DNA of 64,000 nucleotides from Trichomonas tenax (lineage: Eukaryota; Parabasalia; Trichomonadida; Trichomonadidae), in the NCBI GenBank assembly GCA_023091735.1, contig JALKBU010000110.1, positions 17,402 to 81,401 on the forward strand. Reading direction: 5' to 3'. Under the pieces are notes generated by a model, which did no database searches, was not told the DNA's origin, and saw nothing but the letters and a program-made list of their open reading frames with translations. This document shows, piece after piece, positions 53,000-63,395 of the stretch (positions are counted from its first letter, which is position 1; the number at the start of each line of letters is the position of its first letter). Both the position numbers and the translations under genes were made by a program.

Positions 53000-55138
53000 A
53001 TGCTTAACCAAGGTTTAGTCAAAGCTCGTGATGTCAACGCTGTTCCTGAAGAAATGAGGGCAGACTTCAACAAGTATCTTAACATTTTCTCCGATATTGA
53101 CGCTTCAAATAAAAATTCGAAAACTGGCGCCAAAACAAAAGATATCAAGGACCCGCATCCATTCTTTGACAAGGAAATTGCTGAAAACGCGCAAATGAAA
53201 GTTACTCTTGTTGGTATTTCGATGGAAACTTGTTTATTCGTCTGCGTCAACGAAAGCGGCGTCAAATTCGCTATCGAACTCGCAGGTGTCGCTCATACAA
53301 ATATCGCCTCCAGCTCCCCAATCATTCGCAACTTGATTAGCATTTTCTTCGTCGAAAATCTTCTTAACCGAACATTCCTCATCAGATTCCACGCCAAATG
53401 CCCGAACGGTTACATTGTCACACTCACACAAGGCAATAGAAACATCGCAGCCACGATGATCACAAAAGGTATTGTTAGATTTAATCAAATCACTGCAAAC
53501 TACATCTCCAAGCCTTCGCACTTCCGTGCTCTTGAGGAAATGGCCAAAAGAAACGGTGTTGGCGTTTGGGCAGAAACAAATTATAATCAAAAGAGAACGA
53601 AGCCATTCCACACACAAATCGTCTCTGTTCCATCATCAAACTCCTTCACAATCATGAACGAAGATGGTGATGAGGAATTATTCTACTTCAGTGGCGTCAA
53701 ATGTCCAGAATTCTCATTCGATGGAATTTCGGAGCCATTAGGCTATGAAGCCTGGAACTTCATCCGCCAGACAGTCCTTGAGAAGGAAGTATACATCACA
53801 ATCGATGATGACAGAGCTGATAAGAAGTTCGCAACAGTAATGATCGGAAATGATTGCCTCAATGTTCTTCTCGCACAGAAGGGCTATGCACAGCTCAGCA
53901 TCTCTCGTGTTAGAAAGAACACAGCCAAGATCGAAGAAATCAGAAACGCATATCTTTTGGCACAGCAGCAGCAATTAGGAATCTTTGATGAAGAAATCCC
54001 AGAGGCTGTTGTTGTCAAGGAGATCGGAAAGGAAGACAGAGAGCAGATAATGGCCGACGAATTCTCTCGTAATGTTAAGGGCATTGTCATTGATGTTACT
54101 GGATCTGTTTACATGAGAGTATTCGTTCCATCTCTTTCTGCAATCTTGAGAGTTTCTCTTGTTGGCTTAGTCCCATTGCAATCGAATGACTGGACATCAA
54201 GACGCGCTCGCCAAGTTCTCAGACACTGCTTCTTGAATCATGATGTCGATGTTCTTATTACAAGATACGCTGAGCACTCCAGATATTTCAGAGTTCTGGT
54301 ATACGAGTCATTGACAAAACTCGATGCTCGTGTTCCACCAGTTCACGAAGGCTTTGTCAGATACAACAAGCTTGCAACGGATGACCCAAGCTCCAACAAG
54401 GATGAGCTCGAACAGCACTCTGAAGAAGCACGCACAAAGGCCATCGGTATTTATAAGTCCGAGGGTAGAAATGCTTCACAGATTCCAAAGGACAAAACAA
54501 TCCCGGCCATCATCACTAACGTTATCGATGAAGCAACATTTGCTATCCAGGTTCAAAACGAGAACACTGCAAAGGTCAGCGAAATGATGAGGGCTGAATT
54601 CCAGCAACTCGAAATCCCACCAATGGACGATCAATATGTTGTCATGGCAAGAAATGGCGTCAATTACCGTGCTCAGGTCATTAGAGTCAGAGCAAGTGAG
54701 TGCTTTGTTCATCTTATTGACTTCGGTGTTGATGTCTGGTGCTTCGTCAGCGACTTAAGAAAGTATGATGATGAGTTGATGAAGTATCAGCCAAATGGTA
54801 TGGTTGTTTCATTAGCATTTGTTAAGCCATTCGCTCACAGACCGATTGAATTTACAGATATGGCCACAAACTACATTGCAAAGATATTCTCTCAAGGAAA
54901 CGGGGTTTATGTCAGAAGGCCATTTGATCGTGAGCTCCCATGTGTCCAGTTGTTCCTCAACGAGTCTCCAACATCAATGACAATGCAATATGCACTTGTA
55001 AACGATGGCATATGCAGAGTTATAGACGAAAATGTTCACCAGCTCTTCCTTCCAATGGTTAAAGAACTTCGTAAAGTTATGGCTAGCGCAAAGGAGAACA
55101 AATTCGGAGGATGGAGTGTACAGGAGACTTTTATTTAA
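53000..55138 (+). CDS. Tudor-SN (SND1-like) nuclease/Tudor protein
   Basis: A 712-residue protein with repeated staphylococcal-nuclease-like (OB) domains: VKFAIELAGVAHTNIA, NGYIVTLTQGNRNIAATMIT, ELFYFSGVKCPEFSFDG (the usual LSGIRCP motif) and AILRVSLVGLVPLQSND. A Tudor domain follows at about residues 540-600 (GVNYRAQVIRVRASECFVHL, IDFGVDVWCFVSDLRKYDD). This order is that of Tudor-SN, a cytosolic RNA-binding factor in RNA processing, stress granules and silencing. Length is below the animal protein (about 910), so one nuclease-like repeat is probably missing. The catalytic Arg/Glu signature of active nuclease domains is not evident. I start at ATG 53000; no earlier ATG is in frame after the stop at 52943. 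Confidence 0.85.
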   Translation: MLNQGLVKARDVNAVPEEMRADFNKYLNIFSDIDASNKNSKTGAKTKDIKDPHPFFDKEIAENAQMKVTLVGISMETCLFVCVNESGVKFAIELAGVAHTNIASSSPIIRNLISIFFVENLLNRTFLIRFHAKCPNGYIVTLTQGNRNIAATMITKGIVRFNQITANYISKPSHFRALEEMAKRNGVGVWAETNYNQKRTKPFHTQIVSVPSSNSFTIMNEDGDEELFYFSGVKCPEFSFDGISEPLGYEAWNFIRQTVLEKEVYITIDDDRADKKFATVMIGNDCLNVLLAQKGYAQLSISRVRKNTAKIEEIRNAYLLAQQQQLGIFDEEIPEAVVVKEIGKEDREQIMADEFSRNVKGIVIDVTGSVYMRVFVPSLSAILRVSLVGLVPLQSNDWTSRRARQVLRHCFLNHDVDVLITRYAEHSRYFRVLVYESLTKLDARVPPVHEGFVRYNKLATDDPSSNKDELEQHSEEARTKAIGIYKSEGRNASQIPKDKTIPAIITNVIDEATFAIQVQNENTAKVSEMMRAEFQQLEIPPMDDQYVVMARNGVNYRAQVIRVRASECFVHLIDFGVDVWCFVSDLRKYDDELMKYQPNGMVVSLAFVKPFAHRPIEFTDMATNYIAKIFSQGNGVYVRRPFDRELPCVQLFLNESPTSMTMQYALVNDGICRVIDENVHQLFLPMVKELRKVMASAKENKFGGWSVQETFI

Positions 55139-55511
55139 AATAAATTATATATATCGCAACATTATGTTTTTTAAAAGAAAACTACTAAACTGCTTGACTG
55201 CTCACACAAAATTCATTGAGGACATACAATTATTTGTTTACTTCACTGAGCTCCCTATTTTTGACGAGCAGTTTACAATTTAAATTCAATATTATGCCAT
55301 AGTTTGAACTTTCAATGCTTAATTTAAGCGGAAAAATTGCTATTTATTAGATGGGTGGAAGGAAATGCCTTTGGTTAAATCTACAATAGGTGCTTTAATT
55401 ACTACTAACAGTCGCATCTAAAAAATCAATTCGTTTTAAGATTTATATTTTCTCTGACGCTATGGGAAATATTTTCAACGTAGTACCTTATTATAGTGTA
55501 CACAATTTGAA
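55139..55511. other. intergenic, no gene
   Basis: AT-rich spacer between Tudor-SN and the ankyrin relic. Nothing recognised. Confidence 0.45.
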
Positions 55512-55887
55512 ATTCAGCTGAATCAATGTCTCCCTCTTGATTCAAGTGTCAGCCAAACTCTTTTATTTGGAAATATAGAAGGATTTGTTTACTTAGTTGA
55601 AAACGGATTTGAGGTTGATTTGACAGAAAAATTAATTCACTTAATTGATATTATATTCATTATTGCAAAATCTTGACATTTCACATTAACATTTGTTGAA
55701 AAAGGAGCATATATCGATGTTGATTTGAGTTGGAGCAAGATGATATATCATTTTATTTTATGCGAATTAAACTTATTGGGTACGAAATGGAAGGGGGTAT
55801 TCATCATTATTCAATTTGACGACTCTTGATTACGCCCGCATATTCAATCGAAATGATATCCTGAATTATCTACTTTCGAAGAAATAA
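55512..55887 (+). pseudogene. ankyrin-protein relic
   Basis: First piece: SSVSQTLLFGNIEGFVYLVE then NGFEVDL, ending in TGA at 55674. After a frame loss, LVEKGAYIDVDL-like sequence and a last in-frame piece LTTLDYARIFNRNDILNYLL ending TAA at 55887. These are ankyrin-type units in the wording of trichomonad ankyrin proteins. Stops and frame changes separate them, and no start codon or head domain is left. Confidence 0.6.
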
Positions 55888-56651
55888 ACGCTTTAATGAA
55901 TAAATTGTTGAATTAAATATCCTTTAATCAAGTGGAGTCAATAAAATGATGATTCTGGCACACTCATAGAAAATTCAAAACATATCATATATATCAAGTG
56001 GAGTCATGACATTTAAATCATAAAGAGAAATTGGTGTATATTTACTGCTTCATCCAGAATGAAATTTACGACGCTTTTCAATTATTTTGACACCTAATAC
56101 TTTAAATTTGACATGTAATACTTTTCATTCATTGATAACTATTCATAGAAAGCTGTCTATTCAGTGGATATACAATAAATAGCTTTAGATTAATTTGCAT
56201 ATATCAAGTATTAAATATCGTTTTCAAATATTTAATCTTTTGATATGAATTAATAATCTAATGATTTGGTGCCAATAAATAGTTGCGATGTGATATATAT
56301 AAGAAGCCAAATTTAGTGCTGTATTATTAAAGTGTATAATTCACTAAAATATTTTTCAAAAATAATTGAAAATTAAAAAAAAAACATCATTAATTAATGG
56401 GATACACAATGAATCACAGATATTTACAGAATTATTTTTTTTTTTAAATATTTTTTGCAATGCTTTTATGAGAAATATATATTCTAAACGAGTAGAAAAG
56501 ATATTTTGCTCATTAATTTTGTCAAATAAACTTTGATTATTAAGATTGAAATGTGAAAGAATTAACAAATAATTTTAAGCGAAAAATTATTTCCATATAA
56601 TGTAGAATCCAAAAATCAAATAAAATTTTACGTTTAGCAAAAAAAAATCAA
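55888..56651. other. intergenic, no gene
   Basis: Very AT-rich. TTGACACCTAATACTTTAAA and TTTGACATGTAATACTTT near 56090-56130 are variants of the GTCATGTAAA element, about 540 bases before the next ATG. Nothing else seen. Confidence 0.4.
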
Positions 56652-58421
56652 ATGGATATTGTTCAATTTATTACTTCTGCTTTCACTGAAAAATCAAAAG
56701 AAATCGAGGAAACGCAGAGAAAGATCGAAGAGATGACGAACGATTACAATAACAATATCAAACTCGTTCAACAAAGGGAAGAATTAATTCGACAACTCAA
56801 AGCAACGCTCCAACAGACTGAAAAACGAACTGTCTCTACTGCACAGACTATATTGAAGACAGATGAGAAGGCAAAACAATATGAAGCGCGTGAAAAACAG
56901 TTAGAAATTAGAGTTCAAGAGCTTTTAAAGGAAGTTCAAGAGAAATCATTTTCAATTTCAGAAAGACAGCATCATCTAAGTCAAGCACAAGACGAATATT
57001 CACAAAAAAGACAAATTCGAGATTATGAAAATCAAACACGTTTAAAAGAGTTCGAGAACAAAAAACTCGATCTCTCCAACAACTACAAGCTGGCGCAAGA
57101 CAAAATACTGATGCTGCAGTCTGTATCACGCGAAATGAGGAACAAAGCAGCAATCGAATTAGATTCGAAAGGATCTCATCATTCTATGAATAGTGAGAGA
57201 ATGAGAAACGCAAATTTGAAAATAAGGAAACAAAATGAAGAACTTTCTGATATATTTGCTGACGTAAGAAGAGAAGCAGAATCAATAATTCGAAGTGCAA
57301 TTTCAGAATTAGAAGAAATGCGTGAAAACTACGAAAAACAGGAACAGGAAAAGACAGAAGCCTATGAAAGTAATATTAGTTTCTTACAGACACAACTTTC
57401 AGAAATGAAAAAGAATCACATGAAATTAACAGAGAATTTTGAACAAAAAACACATCAGAGAGAGGCAAGAGAAAGTATAATCGAAGATTTAAGAGTCCAG
57501 TATACTAATTTCGAAAGTGGACTATCAGAGAATGAGAAAAATTCGAGATTAAAAATAAAGAAACGATCGCATTTCATTAAAGAAGGAAAAGAGCAAAATG
57601 TTCAGCTTAAGCGCGAAGAAGAACGTTTGAAGCTCGAAATACAACAACTGAAAGAGAAAATATTTTCATCACAGTCTGAAGCACAGAATATACAAGAAAA
57701 AATATCACACATGATGACTGAGTGCCAAGAAAAGCGACAGGAAACAAAGAAAATAACAGAAAACGCGGCCAAAAAATTAGAAGAGCTAATAACACAATTC
57801 CAAGAACTATCGAAGCAGGAGTCAGCATTAAAAGATAGATTATCGAATGCTTCAGAAGATCTCAAAAGACAGATGAATGAGCAAAAAAGAGTCACAGATA
57901 AAATGAAAAATCAGCGAAGCATGATTGAAACTCTTCAAGGAGAAATAGTTAAGCTGAGAGCACAGATAAAGCCTTCACTATCATCAGTAATAGTTAAACC
58001 AGGAAAAGAAACAGAGGATGTAAAAGAACCAGAAGAAAAAATTCTTGAAAAAATTCCCGAAAAGAAATCAAAAAGCATCATAGAAGAAGATACACTTGGA
58101 TTTTCTCAGCATAAGGTTGAGATAAGTGAACTTCCGTCACTGAACTTCTCTGATGAATCAGAGGATGATGAGAATAAGAGAATGGAGAAGGAAATTGATG
58201 ACATGAGAGTTCAAGTGTTTGAATCTAAGCAAATTGTTGAAGAATTCAAGAAACAGTTAGAAAATGAAAGAAATCAACTCAAGGAATTAAAGAATTCAGA
58301 AGAGTATCTCGGATTGCTCTCTAAGAACGAAGACCTCAAACAGAAATCGGAAGAGCTCATTAAAATGAAGCAAGAAATAGAAAATATCAACAAAAGTCGG
58401 AAATCAACAGCGCATAAATAA
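56652..58421 (+). CDS. 589-residue coiled-coil protein
   Basis: Heptad-pattern coiled coil covers nearly the whole length (EETQRKIEEMTNDYNNNIKL, LSDIFADVRREAESIIRSAI, IEQLEEL-type repeats). An acidic linker lies at about 455-515 (EEDTLGFSQHKVEISELPSL, DESEDDENK), and the coil resumes to a basic end (KSRKSTAHK). Codon use is AT-biased, unlike the coiled-coil gene at 19887, so expression is probably lower. No diagnostic motif of a named family (CCDC39, kinesin or SMC) is seen. A cytoskeletal or flagellar role is an inference. Confidence 0.75.
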   Translation: MDIVQFITSAFTEKSKEIEETQRKIEEMTNDYNNNIKLVQQREELIRQLKATLQQTEKRTVSTAQTILKTDEKAKQYEAREKQLEIRVQELLKEVQEKSFSISERQHHLSQAQDEYSQKRQIRDYENQTRLKEFENKKLDLSNNYKLAQDKILMLQSVSREMRNKAAIELDSKGSHHSMNSERMRNANLKIRKQNEELSDIFADVRREAESIIRSAISELEEMRENYEKQEQEKTEAYESNISFLQTQLSEMKKNHMKLTENFEQKTHQREARESIIEDLRVQYTNFESGLSENEKNSRLKIKKRSHFIKEGKEQNVQLKREEERLKLEIQQLKEKIFSSQSEAQNIQEKISHMMTECQEKRQETKKITENAAKKLEELITQFQELSKQESALKDRLSNASEDLKRQMNEQKRVTDKMKNQRSMIETLQGEIVKLRAQIKPSLSSVIVKPGKETEDVKEPEEKILEKIPEKKSKSIIEEDTLGFSQHKVEISELPSLNFSDESEDDENKRMEKEIDDMRVQVFESKQIVEEFKKQLENERNQLKELKNSEEYLGLLSKNEDLKQKSEELIKMKQEIENINKSRKSTAHK

Positions 58422-58824
58422 ATTGTTTGTTTTGTATTTATTATTCACTGCATTCATTCTTATTTTACACAATTAGCAAGCTTGATATATTGAAATTTCA
58501 AAAAATATTTGATCAAGTTTTATAAATGCAATATTAGATATTTGAAAACAAATATTTTGACATGGCTATAGTAGTTCTGAAAAAAAAATAGAACTTTGAA
58601 TATTTATCTAATGTTCAATTATCAATTTCATAAGCGAGAATATATATTTTTAAGATGATAATATTGCTATTTAGAATATTTTTATTACATTGAATTTAGT
58701 GGTTAGATTGTGAAAAATAGAGAAAAGGGGAAATCGAGAAGAAAAATATTTTTGACAAATAATGTTTGCAAAAAGTGATGTGGCAAAATAAAAATTATAT
58801 TGTCAAATTTCAATTCAATAAGAA
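58422..58824. other. short intergenic region
   Basis: TTTGACAAATAATG near 58751 and ATTGTCAAATTTCAATTC about 25 bases before ATG 58825 are initiator-like (TCAAATT). No gene. Confidence 0.45.
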
Positions 58825-60762
58825 ATGGATTACAAGCCAAAAAACGCAGATCAATACAAGAAAATGGAGAAAGAAGCCATCGAAAACCCAACAAAGTTTT
58901 GGGCTGATACAGCGAAAACCATTTTGAACTGGGAATCGTCTGATTTCAAGAATGTTATTGGACAAATCGGCGACGAGAAGTCCTGCTGGTTCGATGGTGG
59001 CAAAATTAACACTTGCTACAACGCTGTCGATAGACATGCATTCACAAATCCAAATAAAATCGCTTTATTATACGAAGGAAATGATATCGACGCTTCTGCA
59101 CAGATGACATATGGTGAACTCTTACAAAATGTTTCAAAGATGGCAAACATCTTGAAATCGAAGGGTGTTACAAAAGGATCGCACGTCGCTATTTATTTGC
59201 CTGTTTCAATTGAGGCAATTGTCTCGATGCTCGCATGCGTTAGAATAGGTGCTATCCACACAGTCATTTTCGGAGCATTTTCTGGTGATGCATTATCTTA
59301 TCGCATTAATAACTCTGATGCGACAGTTGTTATTAGTGCAGAGTCATACAAGCGTGCTTCTAAGTTCATTCCAATGAAGAATACGTTGTTTAAAGCACTT
59401 CAGCAATGTCCGAATATTAAACACGCAATTCTCACTGGTTTGACTGAGAAACCAAAGGACGCACTCCCATATGAAGTCGACTCATACCAGGAGTTGATGT
59501 CTCAGGCGAGCGATCAATGTCCGTGCGAAATGATGGATGGTTCTGATCCTTTGTTCATTCTCTACACATCAGGATCAGCAGGCGAGCCAAAGGGCATCAT
59601 CCACAGAGTTGGTGGCTACACAGTTGCCACAGCGCTCACATTTCAATATGTCTTCGATACTGACGAGAAAACAGTCTTCGGCTGCACATCAGATATCGGA
59701 TGGATCACAGGACACTCATATGTTTGCTACGGCCCACTCCTTAATGGTTCAACAACACTGATATTCGGTGGTCTTCCTCTTTGGCCAGACAGCAAGAGAT
59801 CATGGCAGCTCATCGAGAAGCTGAAGCTCACCCACTTCTACACATCACCGTCTGCTGCTAGAGCCATCGCTGCTACAATCCAGTCCGTCGATCAAGTCAA
59901 GGAGTTCGATATTTCATCACTCCGTGTCATCGGTTCTGTCGGTGAGACTCTCGATGAGGATACATGCATCTATCTCAGGACTGTCATCGGACAGAACAAG
60001 TGCTGGCTCGTCGACACGTATTGGCAGACAGAGCTTGGCTCAATCATTGCCACGTCAGTCCCAGGCATCCAGAACCATCCACCGGGTGTTGTCGGTCGTC
60101 CATTGTTCGGCACAGAGATCGCCTTAGTTGAACCAAACGGGCAAGTCATCTCCACAACAAGAAATCCACACCCAGAGATCACACACAGCGGCATTCTCTG
60201 CATTGCAACACCATGGCCAGGTCTCGCAAACGCTGCCTTCAAGTCATCGAAGAGCTTCAAGGATAGATATGTTATGTCAGGAACAGAATTCTTCTCAACA
60301 GGTGATACAGCTCAGATCGACACAGACGGCAACATCAAGATCACAGGCAGAATTGATGATCAGCTCTGTGTCAATGGCCACAGAGTTGGTCCAGCTGAAG
60401 TCGAAGAGGCGATCATGAAGGTTGATGGTGTTGACGATGTCGCTGTTATTGGTGTCCCATCAAAGAAGACAACACAGTATATCATCGCTTTCGTTGTTGC
60501 CAAGGAAAGAACTGATGCAATGGTTGCAAAAGTTGCCACAACAGTTACGCAAAATTTCGGTGCCATCGGAAGACCACAAAAGGTTGTCTTCGTTAAGATG
60601 CTTCCAAAAACTAACAGCGCCAAGATCATCAGAGCATATCTCCGTGAGCTTTACATCAACGAAGAGAACAGGAAGGATGTTCCAAAGCCAACAACATGCA
60701 TCATGACACAGGAAGAAATCTGGGAGTTAATCGATGAAATAGAGACAGCTCAAAAGCTATAA
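58825..60762 (+). CDS. acetyl-CoA synthetase, AMP-forming
   Basis: A 645-residue enzyme of the ANL superfamily that makes acetyl-CoA from acetate, ATP and CoA. Landmarks: the P-loop YTSGSAGEPKG at residues 247-257, DIGWITGHSYVCYGPL near 288, DTYWQTELGSI near 400 (usual form DTWWQTETGGI), STGDTAQIDTDGNIKITGRI near 491 and the hinge, VNGHRVGPAEVEEA, and the C-terminal LPKTNSAKIIRAYLR carrying the catalytic lysine. The lysine motif is SAK rather than SGK. Length matches ACS (about 650) rather than medium-chain enzymes. It is likely cytosolic. Trichomonads are best known for ADP-forming acetate metabolism, so its direction and role here are uncertain; acquisition from bacteria is possible but not shown. 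Confidence 0.9.
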   Translation: MDYKPKNADQYKKMEKEAIENPTKFWADTAKTILNWESSDFKNVIGQIGDEKSCWFDGGKINTCYNAVDRHAFTNPNKIALLYEGNDIDASAQMTYGELLQNVSKMANILKSKGVTKGSHVAIYLPVSIEAIVSMLACVRIGAIHTVIFGAFSGDALSYRINNSDATVVISAESYKRASKFIPMKNTLFKALQQCPNIKHAILTGLTEKPKDALPYEVDSYQELMSQASDQCPCEMMDGSDPLFILYTSGSAGEPKGIIHRVGGYTVATALTFQYVFDTDEKTVFGCTSDIGWITGHSYVCYGPLLNGSTTLIFGGLPLWPDSKRSWQLIEKLKLTHFYTSPSAARAIAATIQSVDQVKEFDISSLRVIGSVGETLDEDTCIYLRTVIGQNKCWLVDTYWQTELGSIIATSVPGIQNHPPGVVGRPLFGTEIALVEPNGQVISTTRNPHPEITHSGILCIATPWPGLANAAFKSSKSFKDRYVMSGTEFFSTGDTAQIDTDGNIKITGRIDDQLCVNGHRVGPAEVEEAIMKVDGVDDVAVIGVPSKKTTQYIIAFVVAKERTDAMVAKVATTVTQNFGAIGRPQKVVFVKMLPKTNSAKIIRAYLRELYINEENRKDVPKPTTCIMTQEEIWELIDEIETAQKL

Positions 60763-60860
60763 AAAAACAAACAAATACTGTCATATTATCAAAATAGAGT
60801 GATTTTATTTTATAAATTAATAAAATACAAATAATACAATATAAACTAAAATGAAATAAA

Positions 60861-62168
60861 TTAGACGTCGACTCCTGAACCGGAATCATCTGCAACTTCG
60901 ATATCTTGAACATCTTCTTCCTCTTCTTGTTTCTTCTTATGTTTCTCCTCCTTCTTATCTTTATGCTTCTTCTCTTTATCTTTCTTCTTGTCCTTCTTAT
61001 CTTTATGCTTCTTCTCTTTATCTTTCTTCTTGTCTTTGTGCTTATTCTCTTCTTCAGCTGGCGGGGGTTGAGGAGAAACAACCTCCTGCGGCTTACCGTA
61101 TGTTCCATTGGCTACTTCTTCGTATGTAGGAACAGCCTTTCCGTTGTTAAATTCGTCTATCGTCGGGCAAGCTCGGCAATATTCCTCTGTGACTTTCGGA
61201 TATTCTGGCAATTTGTTTGGATTATCTTTTCTGTTTGACTTCCAGTTGAAGCCATTGTTGACTCTTGGGATAGGAACAGGGCACAAATACACTGGGCAAT
61301 AGGCACAAGGACCGCATGTTTCTTCGATATTTGTGCAGCATCCTAAATCGTAGTAATTGTGTGTGTCTTCGCAGCTCGGAGCCGCTCTCTTGAACTCTCC
61401 GAGTGTTGTATCGTTATGGAAGAGATATTTCGTGTGACGAAGGAAAATTGTCATGAAAAACAAGAAAAAGCCGAGATCTGGTAATATGAGGATAAAAATC
61501 AAAACGCGTGGTACTGTTGTCTTGTAGTGCTGCGACATTCTCCAAATTTCGAGACCAACGATCAAAAAGAAACACATGAACGTCCAAAACGTCCAAAATA
61601 GCTGCAGATAGAAGAACCTGTAGTTCTTCAGTCCGATCCAGTTCGAAACCCACTTGCAGACGTGGTCAGCGCGAAGGACGTGTCTACGGGCCTGGTTACT
61701 CAAAGAACCACGTTCAGGTCTGTCGTTGCACTTTGCGAACCCGAATTGGTCGTTGTTAGTGATGATTCCGTCCATTTGCTCCTCATATGTGTATTCTTCC
61801 CTTCTCTCGATGGCCCAGTAGAAAGGAAGGTACCCGGGAGACCTGCACATGCAGAGCATATAAGAAAGGAACCAGAGCACGAAAAATACGCTAAAAACGA
61901 CAATTAATGCAATTTGATATCCTCCAGAAACAACTTCAGTTGCAGCCCAAATACCAGTAATAAACGATAAAGTGAAGAGAACCAAAACTATAGATGGAAA
62001 TTTGCAGTTGCATTCCCACTGGTTCCAGAAATACGATTTGATTTCCGGAAAATAAGCGATCCTGAAGCAGCAGCAGCGGCCCCTATCCTCCCATTTGCTG
62101 AATTTAGGGATCTCCTGCGGAGTGTCCTCGATAATGAGGACTTTTCCCTCATAAAGATGGGGATCCAT
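60861..62168 (-). CDS. divergent DHHC-type palmitoyltransferase (DHVC) with Lys-rich tail
   Basis: A 435-residue membrane protein with four hydrophobic segments (about 58-76, 86-107, 187-207, 222-243). Between the second and third lies a region matching the DHHC cysteine-rich domain: RHVLRADHVCKWVSNWIGLK, then NYRFF. DHHC is DHVC at 168-171 with the catalytic Cys kept. The cysteines before it (usual SHCSxCxxCV) are replaced by SLSNQARRHV, so zinc binding must be altered. The preceding SPGYLPFY also fits the family. A Cys-rich segment follows (GCCTNIEETCGPCAYCPVYL). The tail is a 42-bp tandem duplication (DKKKDKEKKHKDKK twice), ending acidic. It is probably an acyltransferase or an inactive relative in Golgi or plasma membrane. 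Confidence 0.7.
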   Translation of the reverse strand: MDPHLYEGKVLIIEDTPQEIPKFSKWEDRGRCCCFRIAYFPEIKSYFWNQWECNCKFPSIVLVLFTLSFITGIWAATEVVSGGYQIALIVVFSVFFVLWFLSYMLCMCRSPGYLPFYWAIERREEYTYEEQMDGIITNNDQFGFAKCNDRPERGSLSNQARRHVLRADHVCKWVSNWIGLKNYRFFYLQLFWTFWTFMCFFLIVGLEIWRMSQHYKTTVPRVLIFILILPDLGFFLFFMTIFLRHTKYLFHNDTTLGEFKRAAPSCEDTHNYYDLGCCTNIEETCGPCAYCPVYLCPVPIPRVNNGFNWKSNRKDNPNKLPEYPKVTEEYCRACPTIDEFNNGKAVPTYEEVANGTYGKPQEVVSPQPPPAEEENKHKDKKKDKEKKHKDKKDKKKDKEKKHKDKKEEKHKKKQEEEEDVQDIEVADDSGSGVDV

Positions 62169-62589
62169 GTAAATTTTTTTTTCACTTTTTCTGAATATTT
62201 CTGAAAAATTTTCTCACTCAAAATCCAATTTTTGTGTTTTCATTAACAAACATATATATATTTCTCATAAATTTATCTTTGTTTTCAATATATTGAATCT
62301 GATTGGAAATATGATTATATTGGAGTATGTAAACATTAAAAATGAGAAAATTTGAAAAATTTTAAATAAAATGCGTCATAATTTTGGATAAAATTATGAT
62401 ATTATGAAACAACATAAAAAATGATAATAGAGTTGTTGGTTAAAAATGAAAAATTAATTCGATTTAATGTGACTTCGATATCATTTGCCGTACACCAAAG
62501 ATTCAAATAGAGAAATGTGATGTTTCGCAGGAGGCGTTTCAACCCTTAATGGTTGATATTCATATTATTTCGCAACAACCTTTTTTCTA
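62169..62589. other. intergenic, no gene
   Basis: Contains the minus-strand promoter side of the DHHC-like gene and the edge of the Maverick remnant. Nothing else seen. Confidence 0.45.
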
Positions 62590-63395
62590 TCATGCAATCG
62601 CACTACAACCGGGTGTCATTTCCGCAAAATCACTGTGAAAATCACCTAAATTTTTACCTATTAATTCTCTTCCGTATCTATTCTTAAACTCTTCCGCAAG
62701 TAGTGGAATATCTTTATCATATAAATGCATAGAATCTGTATCAGTTATGAAAATTTTGATACCAATATCCTCCGCTGTTGTAAATACTTCATTCATAATT
62801 CTTTTACTCATTCTCTATTAACGTCAATACTTGTTATCTTTATTTCAGCAAAGAATCCAGATATAAATTTATCGCTTGATGGTTCAACTTGTTCTTCGTC
62901 AAATAAATGTTTAATTAAGTATTCCACATTTAACATTTCATTTTTCATTACTTTTGGTATTCCTTCTAATACGTAAAGCCTAGCAATAGCTGAAGGATAA
63001 AGAGAAACAGCATCGAAATCAGAAATTAAATCTTGGCTCATGTTAATTTGTTTTTGATTATTACATAACATGCACCTTCCTCCATGAATGCATCTACTGA
63101 TAAATTCATGTGGTTTGTTCGCTAGATCAAATAAATTACCATTCGGATAATAAACTCTGTTTTCAAACAATTTATTACTTACTGAACAAATGGAAACGTA
63201 ATCAAACACGTTTAAACCAAATTCTTTATATAAATCATCTCTGAACTTCATAAATCCTTCACGTAAGATCCTAACGTCTTGAGAACAATAATAAGTAGAA
63301 TATTTCTCTAAATCAAATTTAGATTCGCTTATTCTGCATCCTTTAATGTTATTAATATTATTTATAAAAGTTTCTTTATCAAGGCACACACACAA
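62590..63395 (-). pseudogene. Maverick/Polinton-type DNA polymerase B, internally deleted
   Basis: The first piece has YCSQDVRILREGFMKF and SICSVSNKLFENRV (end of the exonuclease part), then motif A as SDFDAVSLYPSAIARLYVLE. It runs to VNRE and a stop at 62808. The second piece starts MSKRIMNEVFTTAEDI and has motif C as TDTDSMHLYDKD. The segment between, about 150-200 residues including the KxxxNSxYG motif B, is missing, and the frame changes at the join. Protein-primed family B polymerases of this kind are encoded by Maverick/Polinton elements, abundant in trichomonads. Upstream, the frame is open through the GC-rich stretch to about 63473. No other Maverick gene (integrase, ATPase, capsid) is visible here, though the element may continue past the window edge. 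Confidence 0.75.

Noticed and set aside
60906..61238. Plus-strand frame rich in Phe, Leu and Met resembling a membrane protein
   Set aside because: It is the reverse reading of the Lys-rich tail of the DHHC-like gene.
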